Positions 26,143-37,636 of a DNA stretch of 64,000 bases are shown here, piece after piece; within the stretch, counting starts at the first letter, position 1; every line of letters starts with the position of its first letter. The stretch covers positions 13,270,501 to 13,334,500 of the forward strand of contig OY727094.1 in NCBI GenBank assembly GCA_963402885.1. The letters are read 5' to 3'. This DNA is from Antedon bifida (Eukaryota; Echinodermata; Crinoidea; Comatulida; Antedonidae). The position numbers were made by a program, and so were the translations under genes. The notes below the pieces were generated by a model. It was not told the origin of the DNA and did not search any database. It saw only the letters and a program-made list of their open reading frames with translations.

Positions 26143-26176
26143 GATTTACAGGATGGTAAGGCCAGTGTATTACGTG
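26142..26176. repeat. Solitary fragment of the 87-bp minisatellite unit
   Basis: The phrase TACATGATTTACAGG then ATGGTAAGGCCAGTG matches the core of the 1-2935 array with one single-base deletion and few changes. There is only one copy here, 23 kb from the array. Confidence 0.7.
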
Positions 26177-27985
26177 TGTTACGTGGTATACAAGTGTAAT
26201 GTATTGTATGGAAAAGAAGTTTACTTGTTGGGTTCTGAAATAAGGACATTTTTAAATCAAATAAATAACAGAATGAATGATACAAAAGTTCAAAAGTTTA
26301 GCAAGCTCATGGCTTTGTAATGGGATAAATGCAGAAGAAAGGTAAATAAAAAGGAGCCATGTAAGAATGTTTATAATCTGTGTGGTAAATGAAAAGGAAA
26401 GAAAGCCTTGCATAGGAATTTGATTTTTCCAAACGCCTCTTAAATAAAATAGCATTTATTGCATGGAAGCATCTAATACTACTTTTGTACCGGTAGGTAA
26501 CGTCATCAGAGAGATTAAACTTGGCATAATAATAATCTTGATTGGAAACCACACCTTTATATCGTTAGCACTCATGTCAAACAATGTGTCCAAGAATAAT
26601 GAACAAAACAAAATCTTTAAAATGACAATAAGTCAAAAGCAATTAAAAATAAATAAAAGATTATGTAATAACAATATATAAAAACACAACAACACAAACA
26701 TTACTTATGGCATTGAATTATGTTCAATATCATCAATAAATAAAGATGATCGTTTTTTCCATAACGTTTTACATAATGATTTACAAATGTCCACCTCCAC
26801 ACAGAATGCTGTCGTAGTGGTGCTTTAGGTGACAGGCTGTCACATCTGCCATTCGATTGGCTCCAAACAACGAATGAGAGAAAAAACAACAATGGACGTT
26901 CCAACGACGCTCAACATCACCATCAGACCGTCTGAACCACTCCATTTCGTTGTTGGAACACGTTGGTGCATTCTTGCTGACCGACCGCGTAACGTTTGTG
27001 ACAGCCATACAACTGATTCCGTTCGACAAGATCACAAACGAAGAAGAAGTATGTGGAGTCTGGTTTGGCTGGTCGGGAATGCCAATAAAACAGATATTAA
27101 CAGAATAATGAAGGTGGAGCGGATAGTTGGTTGTTGCCAGGAGTCGGTGTCCGAGGCTTACAATAGTAAAATATCTAAAATGACCCAGAAATGTATGTTG
27201 TAGCCAACATTTTGACATTGTATCGATTGGAACGCCTTAGAATACGAAACAGTATATATCTGAGCCAAAAAGTGAATTTTATGATTTTATTTAAAAGGCC
27301 TATGAAGTCACAAAGAACGTCATCTTCGGCATGTCTTCGGAAGCAACGTCTTCGGAAGCATTGGAATGCTTGGTAATGTCACCCAAACAAAGTTCAAAGG
27401 TCAAAATGATCATGAAGATGATGGATTGGTAAGTGAACATGTGATATTTTCTCTTCAAGAAATTGATACCAAATTTGACCGTTTTAGAGTAACTGTTTAG
27501 ATTTTACAGTCGAATTATTATTCGCTACGCAAAAGTGTAAATTTACAAATCGTGAACTTGACCATGCGAACGATTATATAGTGAAAAGGAATGTGTTTTG
27601 AAACTCGTGACATTTTCAATGTTCATGTGCCTCAAAAACCCATGGTTACGACAGTGCCATGATTCGGACACCTGGGGATTTCAAAGTTCATAGTTGGTAA
27701 AACTAAGCCGTCAGACAGATAGATGCACTATAAGACTAAGCGACGATGTTGTTCAATCAATGGCATACACTCAACGCTCAAGATCCCCTTCCTAACACTC
27801 GCACCATCTACAGTACACGAAAGGCTTAATTGTCATGCTGCTGCATGCGTCATGCGGCATTGGACACTTTCACCCATTAACATCTCCAGCCAATGTGAGT
27901 ACGTCAATTAATGTGCAACATCAAAACAGTTCAAGACATGTGCCAGTACATTGAAATTACTTCAGCATGCCTTCAACAAACACTG
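26177..27985. other. No recognised gene
   Basis: Several short frames overlap on both strands. The plus-strand frame 26878-27105 stays open for 76 codons without an ATG and has a protein-like composition (contains NHSISLLEHVGAFLLTDRV). It could be an isolated exon, but no splice signals or family could be assigned. Otherwise the stretch is unremarkable AT-rich DNA. Confidence 0.4.
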
Positions 27986-27991
27986 CATGCA

Positions 27992-29599
27992 CTGGGGCGG
28001 ATCCAGACATTTTTGAGAGGGGGGGTCCGCCGATAAAAAGGGCACATCAGATATTGAGTATTTGAGCCACAGCCCCCCCATGGTGGGGGTTGTGGCGAAG
28101 CGAATTTTGTTACGGGACACACTTAGATGGCCGGAAATGGCACTCTCGCACGCAAAATCCATGATAAATGGCACCTTTCTAGTTCGCCGGAAATGACACT
28201 TATTAGCAGGGTATAACGATGCAAAATTAAAAGTTGTTATTTTTCAACCAATTTAAACATTATCTGTTGGTATTTTGTTTCAATATTCCAATAAAGAAAG
28301 AATTACGAAAATCTGACTTGTAGTTTTCGAAATATAGGGTCTAAAACATTGCCGAAAATTATCGTTTTTAGCCACGAACGTTGTAAACAAATTGCGCCAT
28401 TTTTCGCTAAAATAATTACATATAATTACGTTTTATAGTAATTTCTTTTATATATCAACATTGGAAATATCAATAAAATATGTTATTAAATGTTTATAAA
28501 ATATATAGAGTTGTTTATTTAACGGAATTCGTACAAATTCATTGCTCTAAATTTGTGTAGTACCGTTCAGTGGGGAGAGATCACGTGACTTCTTGGTACA
28601 CGCGAGAGAAAACATTCCGCTGTGGGTGATTCGCGTCCACCAATCAAATAGCCAGAATCCAAAATCATTCAACCGTGAGCTCTGCCGATCGCGGGAAAGC
28701 TCAGCTTTGATTGGCTTACGATGAAATCATATCACAAATCGGTGGTTTTGTAGTTGAGCCTCACGTAATTTTCACAAATATTGTTTCAAAAATGAAATAA
28801 ATGAACCTTCTTTATGGTATGTGTGATTTTTCTTTAAAAGATTTGAATAATAAAGGCTTCATATCGAGAAAAAAACAATTTTTTTGGCACTTATAATAAA
28901 TATTTCTCAGAGAAAAAAGCACATGGCTTCAACTTGTAGAACTATATTATCTTGGCATAGGAAGACAAACAAATCCCAGGTCATGAGAGGCTCAACTACA
29001 AAAACAAGGTTGAATAGTGTAATTTCGATGATTTTTGAGTAAACAATCTACCGCGTATGGTCGTACGCGCTAGATAGTACGATATTTTAACTACATTTTT
29101 TACATGTTTGGTTGGATGTAATGGAAATAAAAAATAGTTGATCTGATGGAATGATATGTAAATAAACAAATGCTCAAAAGAATTATGTTTACAGTTCAAT
29201 TATTTTCAGAATAATAATACATAAAAATGTGTTTACCAATGGACAAATAATCGAGTCAATGACATAGCGCGCATGGTAACGTACGCGGAGTTGAATCGTA
29301 AAAAGTTTACATGCGCCCTCTGTAGTATGTGAAACGATCTATTTTTAGAAGTTTAAGTAGAGATCATCACGCGTCACCACCTCTCACGATGCTCTTTGAT
29401 CGGCCGCCGTAACTTAACATCGCGCTCATTGTGATAAATTTCTGTTTTTATTTTTGGGGTTAGTGTAGCCTACTCTGTGCATACTAATATACACACAAAT
29501 ATGTCACACAAATAAAATATTGAACCTCTAAAAAGAGGGCACCCTTAAAATTTAGGGGGGGTCCGGACCCCGTGGACCCCCCCTCTGGATCCGCCCCAG
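27992..29599. mobile_element. Non-autonomous DNA transposon, about 1.6 kb, TIR CTGGGGCGGATCCAGA
   Basis: The left end CTGGGGCGGATCCAGA and right end TCTGGATCCGCCCCAG are exact inverted repeats. Just inside lie G-rich (GAGAGGGGGGGTCCG) and C-rich (CGTGGACCCCCC) mirror tracts. ATGCA flanks both ends (27987-27991 and 29600-29604), consistent with a 5-bp target duplication. No transposase is encoded. The superfamily is not assigned. The interior is AT-rich with no convincing frame. Confidence 0.85.
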
Positions 29600-29823
29600 A
29601 TGCAGCCAAAGTAATTGTACCTGTTCATTTTGCTAACACCTTCATCTTGTAATTATTGTCCAACACTAGCATTAACCTGTAACTCATACCCCCAAACCTT
29701 CATTTTAGAAAGATGTTTTATATAAATGTCATTCTTTCTTATTCAAGATATCACCATGCTAGCACAATAGCCCTTCCATCTGTCCAGACGCAACACATGG
29801 CATCTATCTCCACATCTGAAAAA

Positions 29824-30466
29824 CTCTGGATGATGCGTCTAAAGTCAGATACCACGGTGTGTAGATGACGTCAGTATATGGATTCTGGATGATGCGTCTA
29901 AAGTCAGATACCACGGTGTGTAGATGACGTCAGTATATGGGTTCTGGATGATGCGTCTAAACGCAGATACCACGTTGTGTAGATGACGTCAGTATATGGG
30001 TTCTGGATGATGCGTCTAAAGTCAGATACCACGGTGTGTAGATGACGTTAGTATATGGGTTCTGGATGATGCGTCTAAAGTCAGATACCACGGTGTGTAG
30101 ATGACGTCAGTATATGGGTTCTGGATGATGCGTCTAAACGCAGATACCACGTTGTGTAGATGACGTCAGTATATGGGTTCTGGATGATGCGTCTAAAGTC
30201 AGATACCACGGTGTGTAGATGACGTCAGTATATGGGTTCTGGATGATGCGTCTAAAGTCAGATACCACGGTGTGTAGATGACGTCAGTATATGGGTTCTG
30301 GATGATGCGTCTAAACGCAGATACCACGTTGTGTAGATGACGTCAGTATATGAGTTCTTGATGATGCGTCTAAAGTCAGATATCACGGTGTGTAGATGAC
30401 GTCAGTATATGGGTTCTGGATGATGCGTCTAAAGGCAGATACCACGGTGTGTAGATGACGTCAGTG
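29824..30466. repeat. 59-bp tandem array, 11 copies, each with a CRE-like palindrome
   Basis: TTCTGGATGATGCGTCTAAA begins each 59-bp unit. TGACGTCA is present in ten units (first at 29866, last at 30456), and the fourth unit has TGACGTTA. A third-unit variant (AAACGC instead of AAAGTC) repeats with period three for the first nine copies, so a 177-bp higher-order unit was amplified. Confidence 0.95.
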
Positions 30467-30479
30467 GTTCGATAAAAAG

Positions 30480-31950
30480 ACAACGTACATAATGTACTTG
30501 TTTTTATTTTATTTTTGTAAATACACATAATGGAGGTTATATACATAAGTATCCTCAACACGAGTCTCGAGCTATTTTTCAAAAAAACTCAATACATACA
30601 CGGTCTGATGTTATTCCAAAAATACGATCAATTTCTGGTACATCGGAAGCTGGTTTTCAGAACACCGTCACATAGGCATAATGTATAATCTATTCGATAA
30701 GTTCGAAGATGACAACAGTGAACCTCAACCGAACAGAAATTGGTGTCGGGAAGCGTCACTATTTTCAGTTCATAGGCAGTATCCGTACAAAGGAACACAT
30801 AGCTCGTGTCAATGTTTGTAACAATTTTATTTTCTGTAGACTCTCGTCTTTGTACAATTCATGTCTTTTAAAAAATAATTCTTTAGATATTTTTAACTGT
30901 AATTTTTCTCAGTTTAAATGTATTATTAATGAAATTATTTAAATAATCTTTTTTCCATTTTGTATATATTTATATTGGCTCATATTTTATAGTTTAGTTA
31001 TTTTATTTTCAACCTGTTATTGGTGTTTTACACTGTTGGTTTGAAATAAAGAATAAAGCTCGTATACGGCATATAATGTCTCACGCGCTTGTTTGTTGTA
31101 TTTTCTTTGTGTCTCCAAATGAAAACATTTTTATAGTACACTACTATTGCGTAGACAAGTTTTCCAGTTGCATCTTCTGTCCACAAATTCTCCACCAAAG
31201 CAGGCAGCCTTCAACGTCTCGGTTTGGTAGCATTTTGCAAGCAAATATTTGCTTGTCGTTTACGCGAGCGATTATCTTTTGCCGTTTTATGGTCAATTTT
31301 ATAGATGAACGTTCGGCTACATACTGTCCAAACAACATCGGCTTACAGATTTCGTTGCCGTAAATCACTCCCTGGCACGATGACAGGTGTTTAGCAAACG
31401 CGTTGACTTAACTTCAAATTTCTTGGTGTATCTATTCATTATACGTTTCACCTGTTTGTAAAGTGCTCTGTAAAGTCGTCTGTAAAGTTACAACGTGGTG
31501 ACGTCTCTGAACGTCAATATCAGTCTACCATCACTCTCGGCAAACATGAAAATCCGTTAGGCTTCATGAATCGAAACTGGTACTTGGATACTCATTACAC
31601 GATCTTTTAAGATTAAAAGATTAAAATTGTCGGGACGAAACTCTTAAAATCTGTTCCAACTCTTTACCATCCCGCATTGCTTAGTACATTGAAAAAGACT
31701 CTTTTCTGTTAAAAACTATCGACAATCATCTTCTGTCATATTACTATTATTATATTTTGTTTATTATATAATGTGAGGAAAGCACGCAAGCTATGTTTAG
31801 ACAATGCTGAAGTACAAATTTAAAAAAAAACGGAAAACGCTGGCTACTCCTCAAGTCGGTTATGTTCCCCATCCCGGCATATAAATGGATTTTCACGTTC
31901 TATCGAATGTCAGAGTCGGCCGAATAACAAGCAAAGAATGGCAGGAGGAC
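30480..31950. other. No recognised gene; short unassigned frames
   Basis: The plus-strand frame 30709-30942 and the overlapping frames at 31076-31363 (plus) and 31144-31368 (minus) show no family features I can name. A poly(A)-like AATAAA pair lies near 31046-31057 (plus). A 15-bp echo of the minisatellite dyad (ACGTACATAATGTAC) lies near 30483. Confidence 0.4.
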
Positions 31951-31960
31951 GAAGGAAACG

Positions 31961-32188
31961 GTGGCGAAAAAAGAACGAAATGACGACGAGCGTTGCCATT
32001 TGTTTGAACTGTCAACCGAAATGCTGCTGCACATTTTCTCGTTCTTGGATTACGTGTCAATGGTACAGTTGGCCAATTCAAGTCCCTTCATAACCACATG
32101 CCTCTATAGTTATTTCTGCCTTAACCTAATGGGAACAAAAATAATGAATCCGGCTACCATTGGCACGGCCACCAGTCAGGCGCATTGA
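31961..32188 (+). pseudogene. F-box domain fragment
   Basis: The frame includes LFELSTEMLLHIFSFLDYV then MVQLANSS, a good match to the F-box core (L-P-x-E-x-L-L-x-I-F-S-F-L-D, then a Leu/Ala helix). F-box proteins recruit substrates to SCF ubiquitin ligases through Skp1. No ATG starts this frame before the domain: the frame opens at a GTG at 31961, and upstream codons lack an ATG. It ends at TGA soon after the domain without a substrate-binding region. It may be a lone exon of a larger gene with unseen splicing, or a dead copy. I favour a fragment. Confidence 0.5.
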
Positions 32189-32605
32189 TAGTCTAGGTTC
32201 CAGAAATTAATATTAGTAAAAAGATAAATATTTTGGCACATATCCATACTGCCTACTTGTAGTTTTTAGACAAAAACATCGAAACATAAAGACATTAACT
32301 ACAAGTCTAGAATTCCATTAATTTATGTTTTTAATTATCAATAGTGGTGAGACTTAATAATATTAATAAGAAATATACGAATAAACTGGTCTACGGAATT
32401 GTGTTTACTACTGGTTTTATTTGGTACTTTTATGCAAATCTATACAGCAAACGATGAAACATTAGCTATTAATATAACTAATATAATAATAAATAATATC
32501 TACCCTTTGCAATGATATTATCAAGAGTTTCTCATAATATTCCAACGCCATCATCGGAACAATACGTTGATTATATTAAAATCAATAAATACGTTTATGC
32601 AACAA

Positions 32606-32985
32606 ACTTTCTAAAACGACCAAACATCGTAAGCAACCATCTCTGTTTAAGGGACCGCTTCTCATAATCGACCACCTCTCGTGCGATCACCTCTATTAAC
32701 GACCAAACCTCTCGTAAATGACCACCTCTTTTAAGGGACCACGACCTCTTTCTCTCTATTAAACGACCGCTTCTCATAATCGACCATCTCCCCCATTACA
32801 ATGACCTCTCGAAAGTGACCGCCTCTATTGAACGACCATGGTCGATTATGAGAAGCGGTCCTTTAATAGAGGTGGTGGTCCTTTAAAAGAAGTCGTCACT
32901 GAGATGGTTGCTTACGATGTGTGGTCGTTTTGCTTACGAGAGGTGGAAAGACTGATAGCTAAGTAAAGATCGATGAATTTGCACA
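32606..32985. repeat. Palindromic element of GGTCGCTTATGAGAAG-type short repeats
   Basis: The left half carries CGACCAAACATCGTAAGCAA and CGCTTCTCATAATCGACCA. The right half carries the reverse complements GTCGATTATGAGAAGCGG and GGTTGCTTACGATG, so the whole can fold on itself about a centre near 32.81 kb. It ends with GACTGATAGCTAAGTAAAGA then TTTGCACA, the same tail as the related element at 58260-58680. Confidence 0.8.
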
Positions 32986-32999
32986 TGATTTAGACATTT

Positions 33000-33245
33000 T
33001 TGTAAAATACATAACATTTTCTACATTAGCTGGCGATTGTAACTACATAAGCTGGGAGGCAATTTTCGTTACTACATAAGCTGTTGACCGTTTCTACATT
33101 AGCTGGTGTTGATGTATATTTACTACATAAGCTGTTGGTGTTTCTACATTAGCTGGAGGTTTTACTACATTAGCGGTGGATTGTTCTACATTAACGGTTG
33201 TTTCGACATTAGCTGGCGTTTTCGACATTAGCGGTTGTAACAGGC
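33000..33245 (+). repeat. TTTCTACATTAGCTG short-motif cluster
   Basis: About ten degenerate copies of CTACATTAGCTGG or CTACATAAGCTG occur at 15-30 bp spacing, ending in GCGGTTGTAAC. The same words appear in the host-gene introns at 41757-41832, 43915-43975 and 44328-44378. Confidence 0.7.
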
Positions 33246-33252
33246 CACTGAT

Positions 33253-34268
33253 CATTGATATCAGATTTACACGTTTCTAAAGAATATTTTATATTCTATT
33301 CTATAAGTTCGTATATAATGGACAATGAACAGAGCGCCTAACAATAACGCGTTCCAGATCCGCGGAGAGGTGACAGAAAAAGTATTGTCACCAGCTTTCC
33401 GATTAGATCGTGATACGAAAAGTCGGGTGGGATCATTAGAGGAGATAAATCGACACCTGTAATTAAATGAAAACGGATCACGGTTTAAAAAAAAGGTATA
33501 AAGGAAACAGAGTAAATATATTTATAAACAAAAACAATAATTTTGTACACAATTTTTTATATTCTATTCTATAAGTTCGTATATGGCGCCCTACAATGAA
33601 CAGAGCGCCTAATAATACTAGTAGGCCCATTATTAATTAAAGAAAAGTTTTTGATGTTTAAATTGAGTTTCCGAATTCGCTCCTCTTAAATCGACAGGAA
33701 GCGCGTTCCAGATCCGCGGATAGGTGACAGAAAAAGTATTGTTACCAGCTTTCCGATTAGATCGTGGAACGAAAAGTCGGGTGGGATCATTAGAGGAGAT
33801 AAATCGACACCTGTAATTAAATGAAAGTGGATCACGGTTTTAAAAAAAGGTATAAAGGAAACAGAGTAAATATATTTATAAACAAAAACAATAATTTTGT
33901 ACACAATTTTTTTATATTCTATTCTATAAGTTCGTATATGGCGCCCTACAATGAACAGAGCGCCTAAAAATACTAGTAGGCCTATTATTAATTAAAGAAA
34001 AGTTTTTGATGTTTAAATTGAGTTGCCGAATTCGCTCCTCTTAAATCGACAGGAAGCGCGTTCCAGATCCGCGGATAGGTGACAGAAAAAGTATTGTTAC
34101 CAGCTTTCCGATTAGATCGTGGAACGAAAAGTCGGGTGGGATCATTAGAGGAGATAAATCGACACCTGTAATTAAATGAAAGCGGATCACGGTTTAAAAA
34201 AAAGGTATAAAGGAAACAGAGTAAATATATTTATAAACAAAAACAATAATTTTGTACACAATTCTTTT
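33253..34268 (-). mobile_element. Three tandem copies of a LINE 3' end (355-bp unit)
   Basis: Each unit on the minus strand encodes the C-terminal tail typical of CR1/L2-like ORF2 proteins (LFVPRSNRKAGNNTFSVTYP, then RIWNALPVDLRG) followed by its 3' UTR. The junction word GCGCGTTCCAGATCCGCGG lies at 33701 and 34056. The third, outermost copy (33253-33548) has lost an internal segment of about 60 bp. The innermost copy is continuous with the RT fragment upstream. Confidence 0.85.
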
Positions 34269-34269
34269 T

Positions 34270-34690
34270 TTTATATGAAGCCAATGGAGATATTTCAATA
34301 TAAACCATCCGAAGGCTGATCCCGTCCACACGCAAAGACCAGTCTTGTTTCTGCAATTGCTGTAATCGATTGAGATCAACTTCGCGGGCACGGGCGCGGG
34401 CACCAAGCAAGGCGGGACAGGAAGGTCGAATTCTATATACAACTGTATATCATCGGCATATTCATGAAAAAGGACGTTATGATTACGAATGATATCACCG
34501 ATAGAAGATGTATATAAGATAAAACCCAACGGTCCAACAATTAAACCTTGTGGTAGAAAAATTGTTATTAAGTACTTTGGTACTACGATCTGTAAGGCAT
34601 GTACTTTAGGCCTAGTACCACCACGATGTAACCGAACCACTTATTATACCAAAACGTTGATCTAACCTTTGCAAAAATAAATCATACCGG
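34270..34690 (-). mobile_element. LINE RT fragment (YADD-containing)
   Basis: The minus-strand frame carries [17 protein letters not shown] then [13 protein letters not shown], the RT motif-4 and catalytic YADD region of a CR1/L2/Rex1-like element. Upstream, in a different frame, lies LQRLDQRFGI followed by GSVTSW, the preceding RT motif. It joins the tandem 3' ends in the same orientation. The region between YADD and the C-terminal tail is missing, so this is an internally deleted copy. Confidence 0.8.
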
Positions 34691-34971
34691 CCCATCGATC
34701 GCATTCATCACAACACGTCACAATATGAGTACCGTCTTCAATGATTCAATGCACGCCTGTTTTTCGTTTTCTCTGATGCATTTATTTATTTATTTATTAC
34801 ATTTATTTATTTATGCATGCGTCGTGATATGATAGAAAACTGCCATACACCGTCAACGTACACGGATCCAATTAACAAGTCCGGCTGTTCATCGATGCAC
34901 ATTCCGCAACGGTACAGTAGTAAAATGAAGAGTTCTTTCAACAGTTTTGTTTCCATGTGTCACAATCGGTT

Positions 34972-35388
34972 CTAATAAAATAAAATTGTACGAACCTGTT
35001 CAATTTGGTTGGAGCAATACCGCCAAATGATGCGTGGTGGTACTCCGTCTAGTACGTCGTAAAGAAAAGGATTTACGCGTGAATTGTTTACATCTGTAAA
35101 CATACTGACTGTTGAACAGAAAAAGGTGTTTACCGTTTTGTATAATCGAGGTTGGTTTGTCCAATGGTTTATTGTCTGTTCTGGCAAAATATCAACAAAA
35201 AGAGTCGGAAGTATTCTGTTCGAAATGTCAACGTCGGCGACCATCAGTTGATTCGAGATTATTGAGATTTTAGTAAGAACCATTTTCGGCTCAGCTCTGG
35301 TGTAACTAATTAAAACTTTAACGACGTCATCAGTCAATACGATTGGCCGGCTGTCGAGACTAAACACTGGTATTTGTAGATCCAACAT
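34972..35388 (-). CDS. Unrecognised open frame, 138 codons
   Basis: The frame runs from an ATG (MLDLQIPVFSLDSRP) to a stop at 34972 with no low-complexity sequence. It has a mixed hydrophobic pattern and a C-terminal PPRIIWRYCSNQIEQ. I see no signal peptide, membrane segment or catalytic motif. The length is more than expected by chance in such AT-rich DNA but not decisive. It may be a single-exon remnant, an exon or spurious. No nearby gene explains it. Confidence 0.25.
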   Translation of the reverse strand: MLDLQIPVFSLDSRPIVLTDDVVKVLISYTRAEPKMVLTKISIISNQLMVADVDISNRILPTLFVDILPEQTINHWTNQPRLYKTVNTFFCSTVSMFTDVNNSRVNPFLYDVLDGVPPRIIWRYCSNQIEQVRTILFY

Positions 35389-35399
35389 AGGTTGCGTAG

Positions 35400-36690
35400 T
35401 TTATACAGTGACGAAACATGGTCGTTGAGACATCAAATTACTGTTATTTTTTTGCCTTTTTTTAGTGTTTATCCTTAAAATTTAGGAAAGTGACAAAGCC
35501 TATCGTGTGCGCGGCCCATCAAGAAACATCAGTGTGCCAAATGTAAGCACGTACCATTCAGCGGTTTCGGAGGAGATACGTAAAATTACGCGACAAAATT
35601 AGTAGCATTAATATATAGATACTTGGCAAAATGTCATTTTGCCAAGTAACAAACAAATGAAGTATTTGGCAAAATATTGTCAAAGAGGGAGCATGTTGAA
35701 AGGTAATTTTTGTTTTCTTTAGGTATTAGCTTTACCTACATGGTTCGAATCCTGCTGGGATTTATAATTTGTTTAAATAATTTTTAATACAAACTCCGGT
35801 ATTGCAACAATTACCTTTTATTTCTGAAATAGGCTAAAGATTGACCAGAAAAATGGTCGAGGAATGTCTGGAAGCTGTGTCGAGTAACGGCGCCCCTGCC
35901 TTAACCCATGGAGTAAGCTTAACTACTGGGCCAGTCAACTAATATTTTGGTCCATGTCAACGAATATGTCCATGTTAAAAGAATACAGAAGGCGTGTTAT
36001 TTAATCGTATGGAAGATAAGCTTTTGTCACATGACCAATATACCAAGTTTACTTGCCACACAAAAAGTTTACTTGCCACACAAAAATATGTCCCTGTTAA
36101 AAGAATACAGAAGGCGTGTTATTAGTCGCGTGATAAGATATTATTGTGTATCATTTAAACCAAAATAATAAATAATCGACTACCGTTCTTCGGCTATGCA
36201 TTCTTTTGTATTTCCGAGAATAAATGAGGATGACAGAAGGAGCAGGTTGAATTTATAATTGAAATAAATTAATAATTCGTTATTTATTTCAAATTGTTAA
36301 TTTGTTATTTCGAATTCTTGAATGTAATTTTTGTTGTTGCCCCTAATGGACATTCCATAATTACAAAAACAACAACCCTTGTACCACAGACTGGTAATAC
36401 ATTAAATCCCCTAGTTTGCATCAATTGCTGAGCCATAAACTGCATTTCTCATAATGCACAAAATAAATTAATATAGTGATTTTCTGATGATTTCTTTGAA
36501 ACATAGCAATCCATTATTAACAAACATAGCTGATGCACTACACATGATGAATAATTCATAATGTTTGCATAACCTACCTACAGAAAAAAAAACATTTACA
36601 AAAACTATTATATTAGATTGTACCTGTACACAGCCAGCACTCACACTCTTTAGGTGAACATATAATACATATATTATATAAGTAAATTAT
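35400..36690. other. No recognised gene; a perfect palindrome and a short direct repeat
   Basis: 35621-35647 is a perfect inverted repeat (ACTTGGCAAAATG, one base, then its complement). A 40-bp phrase (GTTAAAAGAATACAGAAGGC) is repeated at 35973 and 36097. GGTTCGAATCC at 35742 resembles a tRNA B box but has no A box upstream. The rest is AT-rich. Confidence 0.5.
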
Positions 36691-36703
36691 ATAATTATAC
36701 TTA

Positions 36704-37636
36704 GATGTAACGCTCAATCTCAACGATGGAAGCTATAAGCCTTACTTAAAGGAAAACAACAAACCACGCTACGTTCATTGCAAAAGTAATCATCCAGCAT
36801 CAATAATTAAGAACATCCCTGAAGGCATAAACAAAAGATTATCAAACATTTCTTCGAATGAAACTGTTTTCAATGAATCAAAGAAACCGTACCAAGAAGC
36901 CTTGTATGAAAGTGGATACGACCACAATCTGAAGTACAACCCGACCAATATCAGCGCGCAAAATAACGTGAAGAAGACAAGGAAAAGAAACATCATCTGG
37001 TTCAACCCGCCTTACAGTGCCAACGTGAAAACCAAAATAGGGCACGAGTTCTTAAAGACTGTTGATGAATGTTTTCCACATAACCATGAGCTAAGAAAAA
37101 TATTTAATAGAAACACCATCAAAATCAGCTATAGTTGCATGCCTAATATAGGGTCTGTAATATCGGCCCACAACAAAAATGTATTACGTAATGATATGCC
37201 CTGTGATAATATCAAGCAATGCAACTGTCGAAATGAATGCCCATTAGATGGGAAATGCCTAACCAGTGGTGTTGTTTATCAGGCTACAGTAACAACAAAT
37301 GATGATAAAGTTGAAACATATGTCGGACTAACCGAAAACACATTTAAATGCAGATATAACGCACACAATAGTTCATTCCGTAATGTTAAATACAAAAACA
37401 GCACAACGCTTAGCCAGTACATCTGGAAGCTAAAAGATGATAACATAAAGTATAACATTAAATGGCGAATAATAAAGAAGTGTAAACCATATTCCAATGT
37501 TAACAAACGGTGTAATCTATGCTTACAAGAGAAGTATTATATCATATGCAAGCCTGAAACCAGCTCACTTAACCATAGGAATGAATTAGTCAGTGCATGT
37601 AGACATAGGAGAAAGTTTCTATTAAAGTATCAGTAA
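36704..37636 (+). mobile_element. Penelope-like element, 5'-truncated: RT tail plus GIY-YIG endonuclease
   Basis: The single frame begins within the end of the RT (DVTLNLNDGSYKPYLKENN, KSNHPASIIKNIPEGINKR), continues through RKRNIIWFNPPYSANVKTK and IFNRNTIKISYSCMPN, and then a Cys cluster (CNCRNECPLDGKC). The GIY-YIG nuclease follows: SGVVYQATV in place of GIY, ETYVGLTENTFKCRYNAH in place of YIG with the conserved Arg, and NLCLQEKYYIICKPETSSLN near the end. This order is that of Penelope-like retroelements, which use the nuclease for target-primed insertion. The RT core and 5' end are absent, as expected of a truncated insertion near 36.69 kb. The 3' UTR to about 37.85 kb carries a hammerhead fold. 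Confidence 0.9.

Noticed and set aside
26781-27218. 145-codon minus-strand frame and the overlapping 124-codon plus-strand frame as genes
   Set aside because: They overlap each other in antisense, show no domain, and a third frame looks more protein-like; none has context.
35690-35770. tRNA gene or tRNA-derived SINE at the GGTTCGAATCC box
   Set aside because: No A box, acceptor stem or anticodon arm could be drawn upstream.
36480-36520. Second hammerhead (CTGATGA followed by GAAAC near 36.49 kb)
   Set aside because: The segment between the core boxes (TTTCTTT) cannot form stem II, and stems I and III do not pair.
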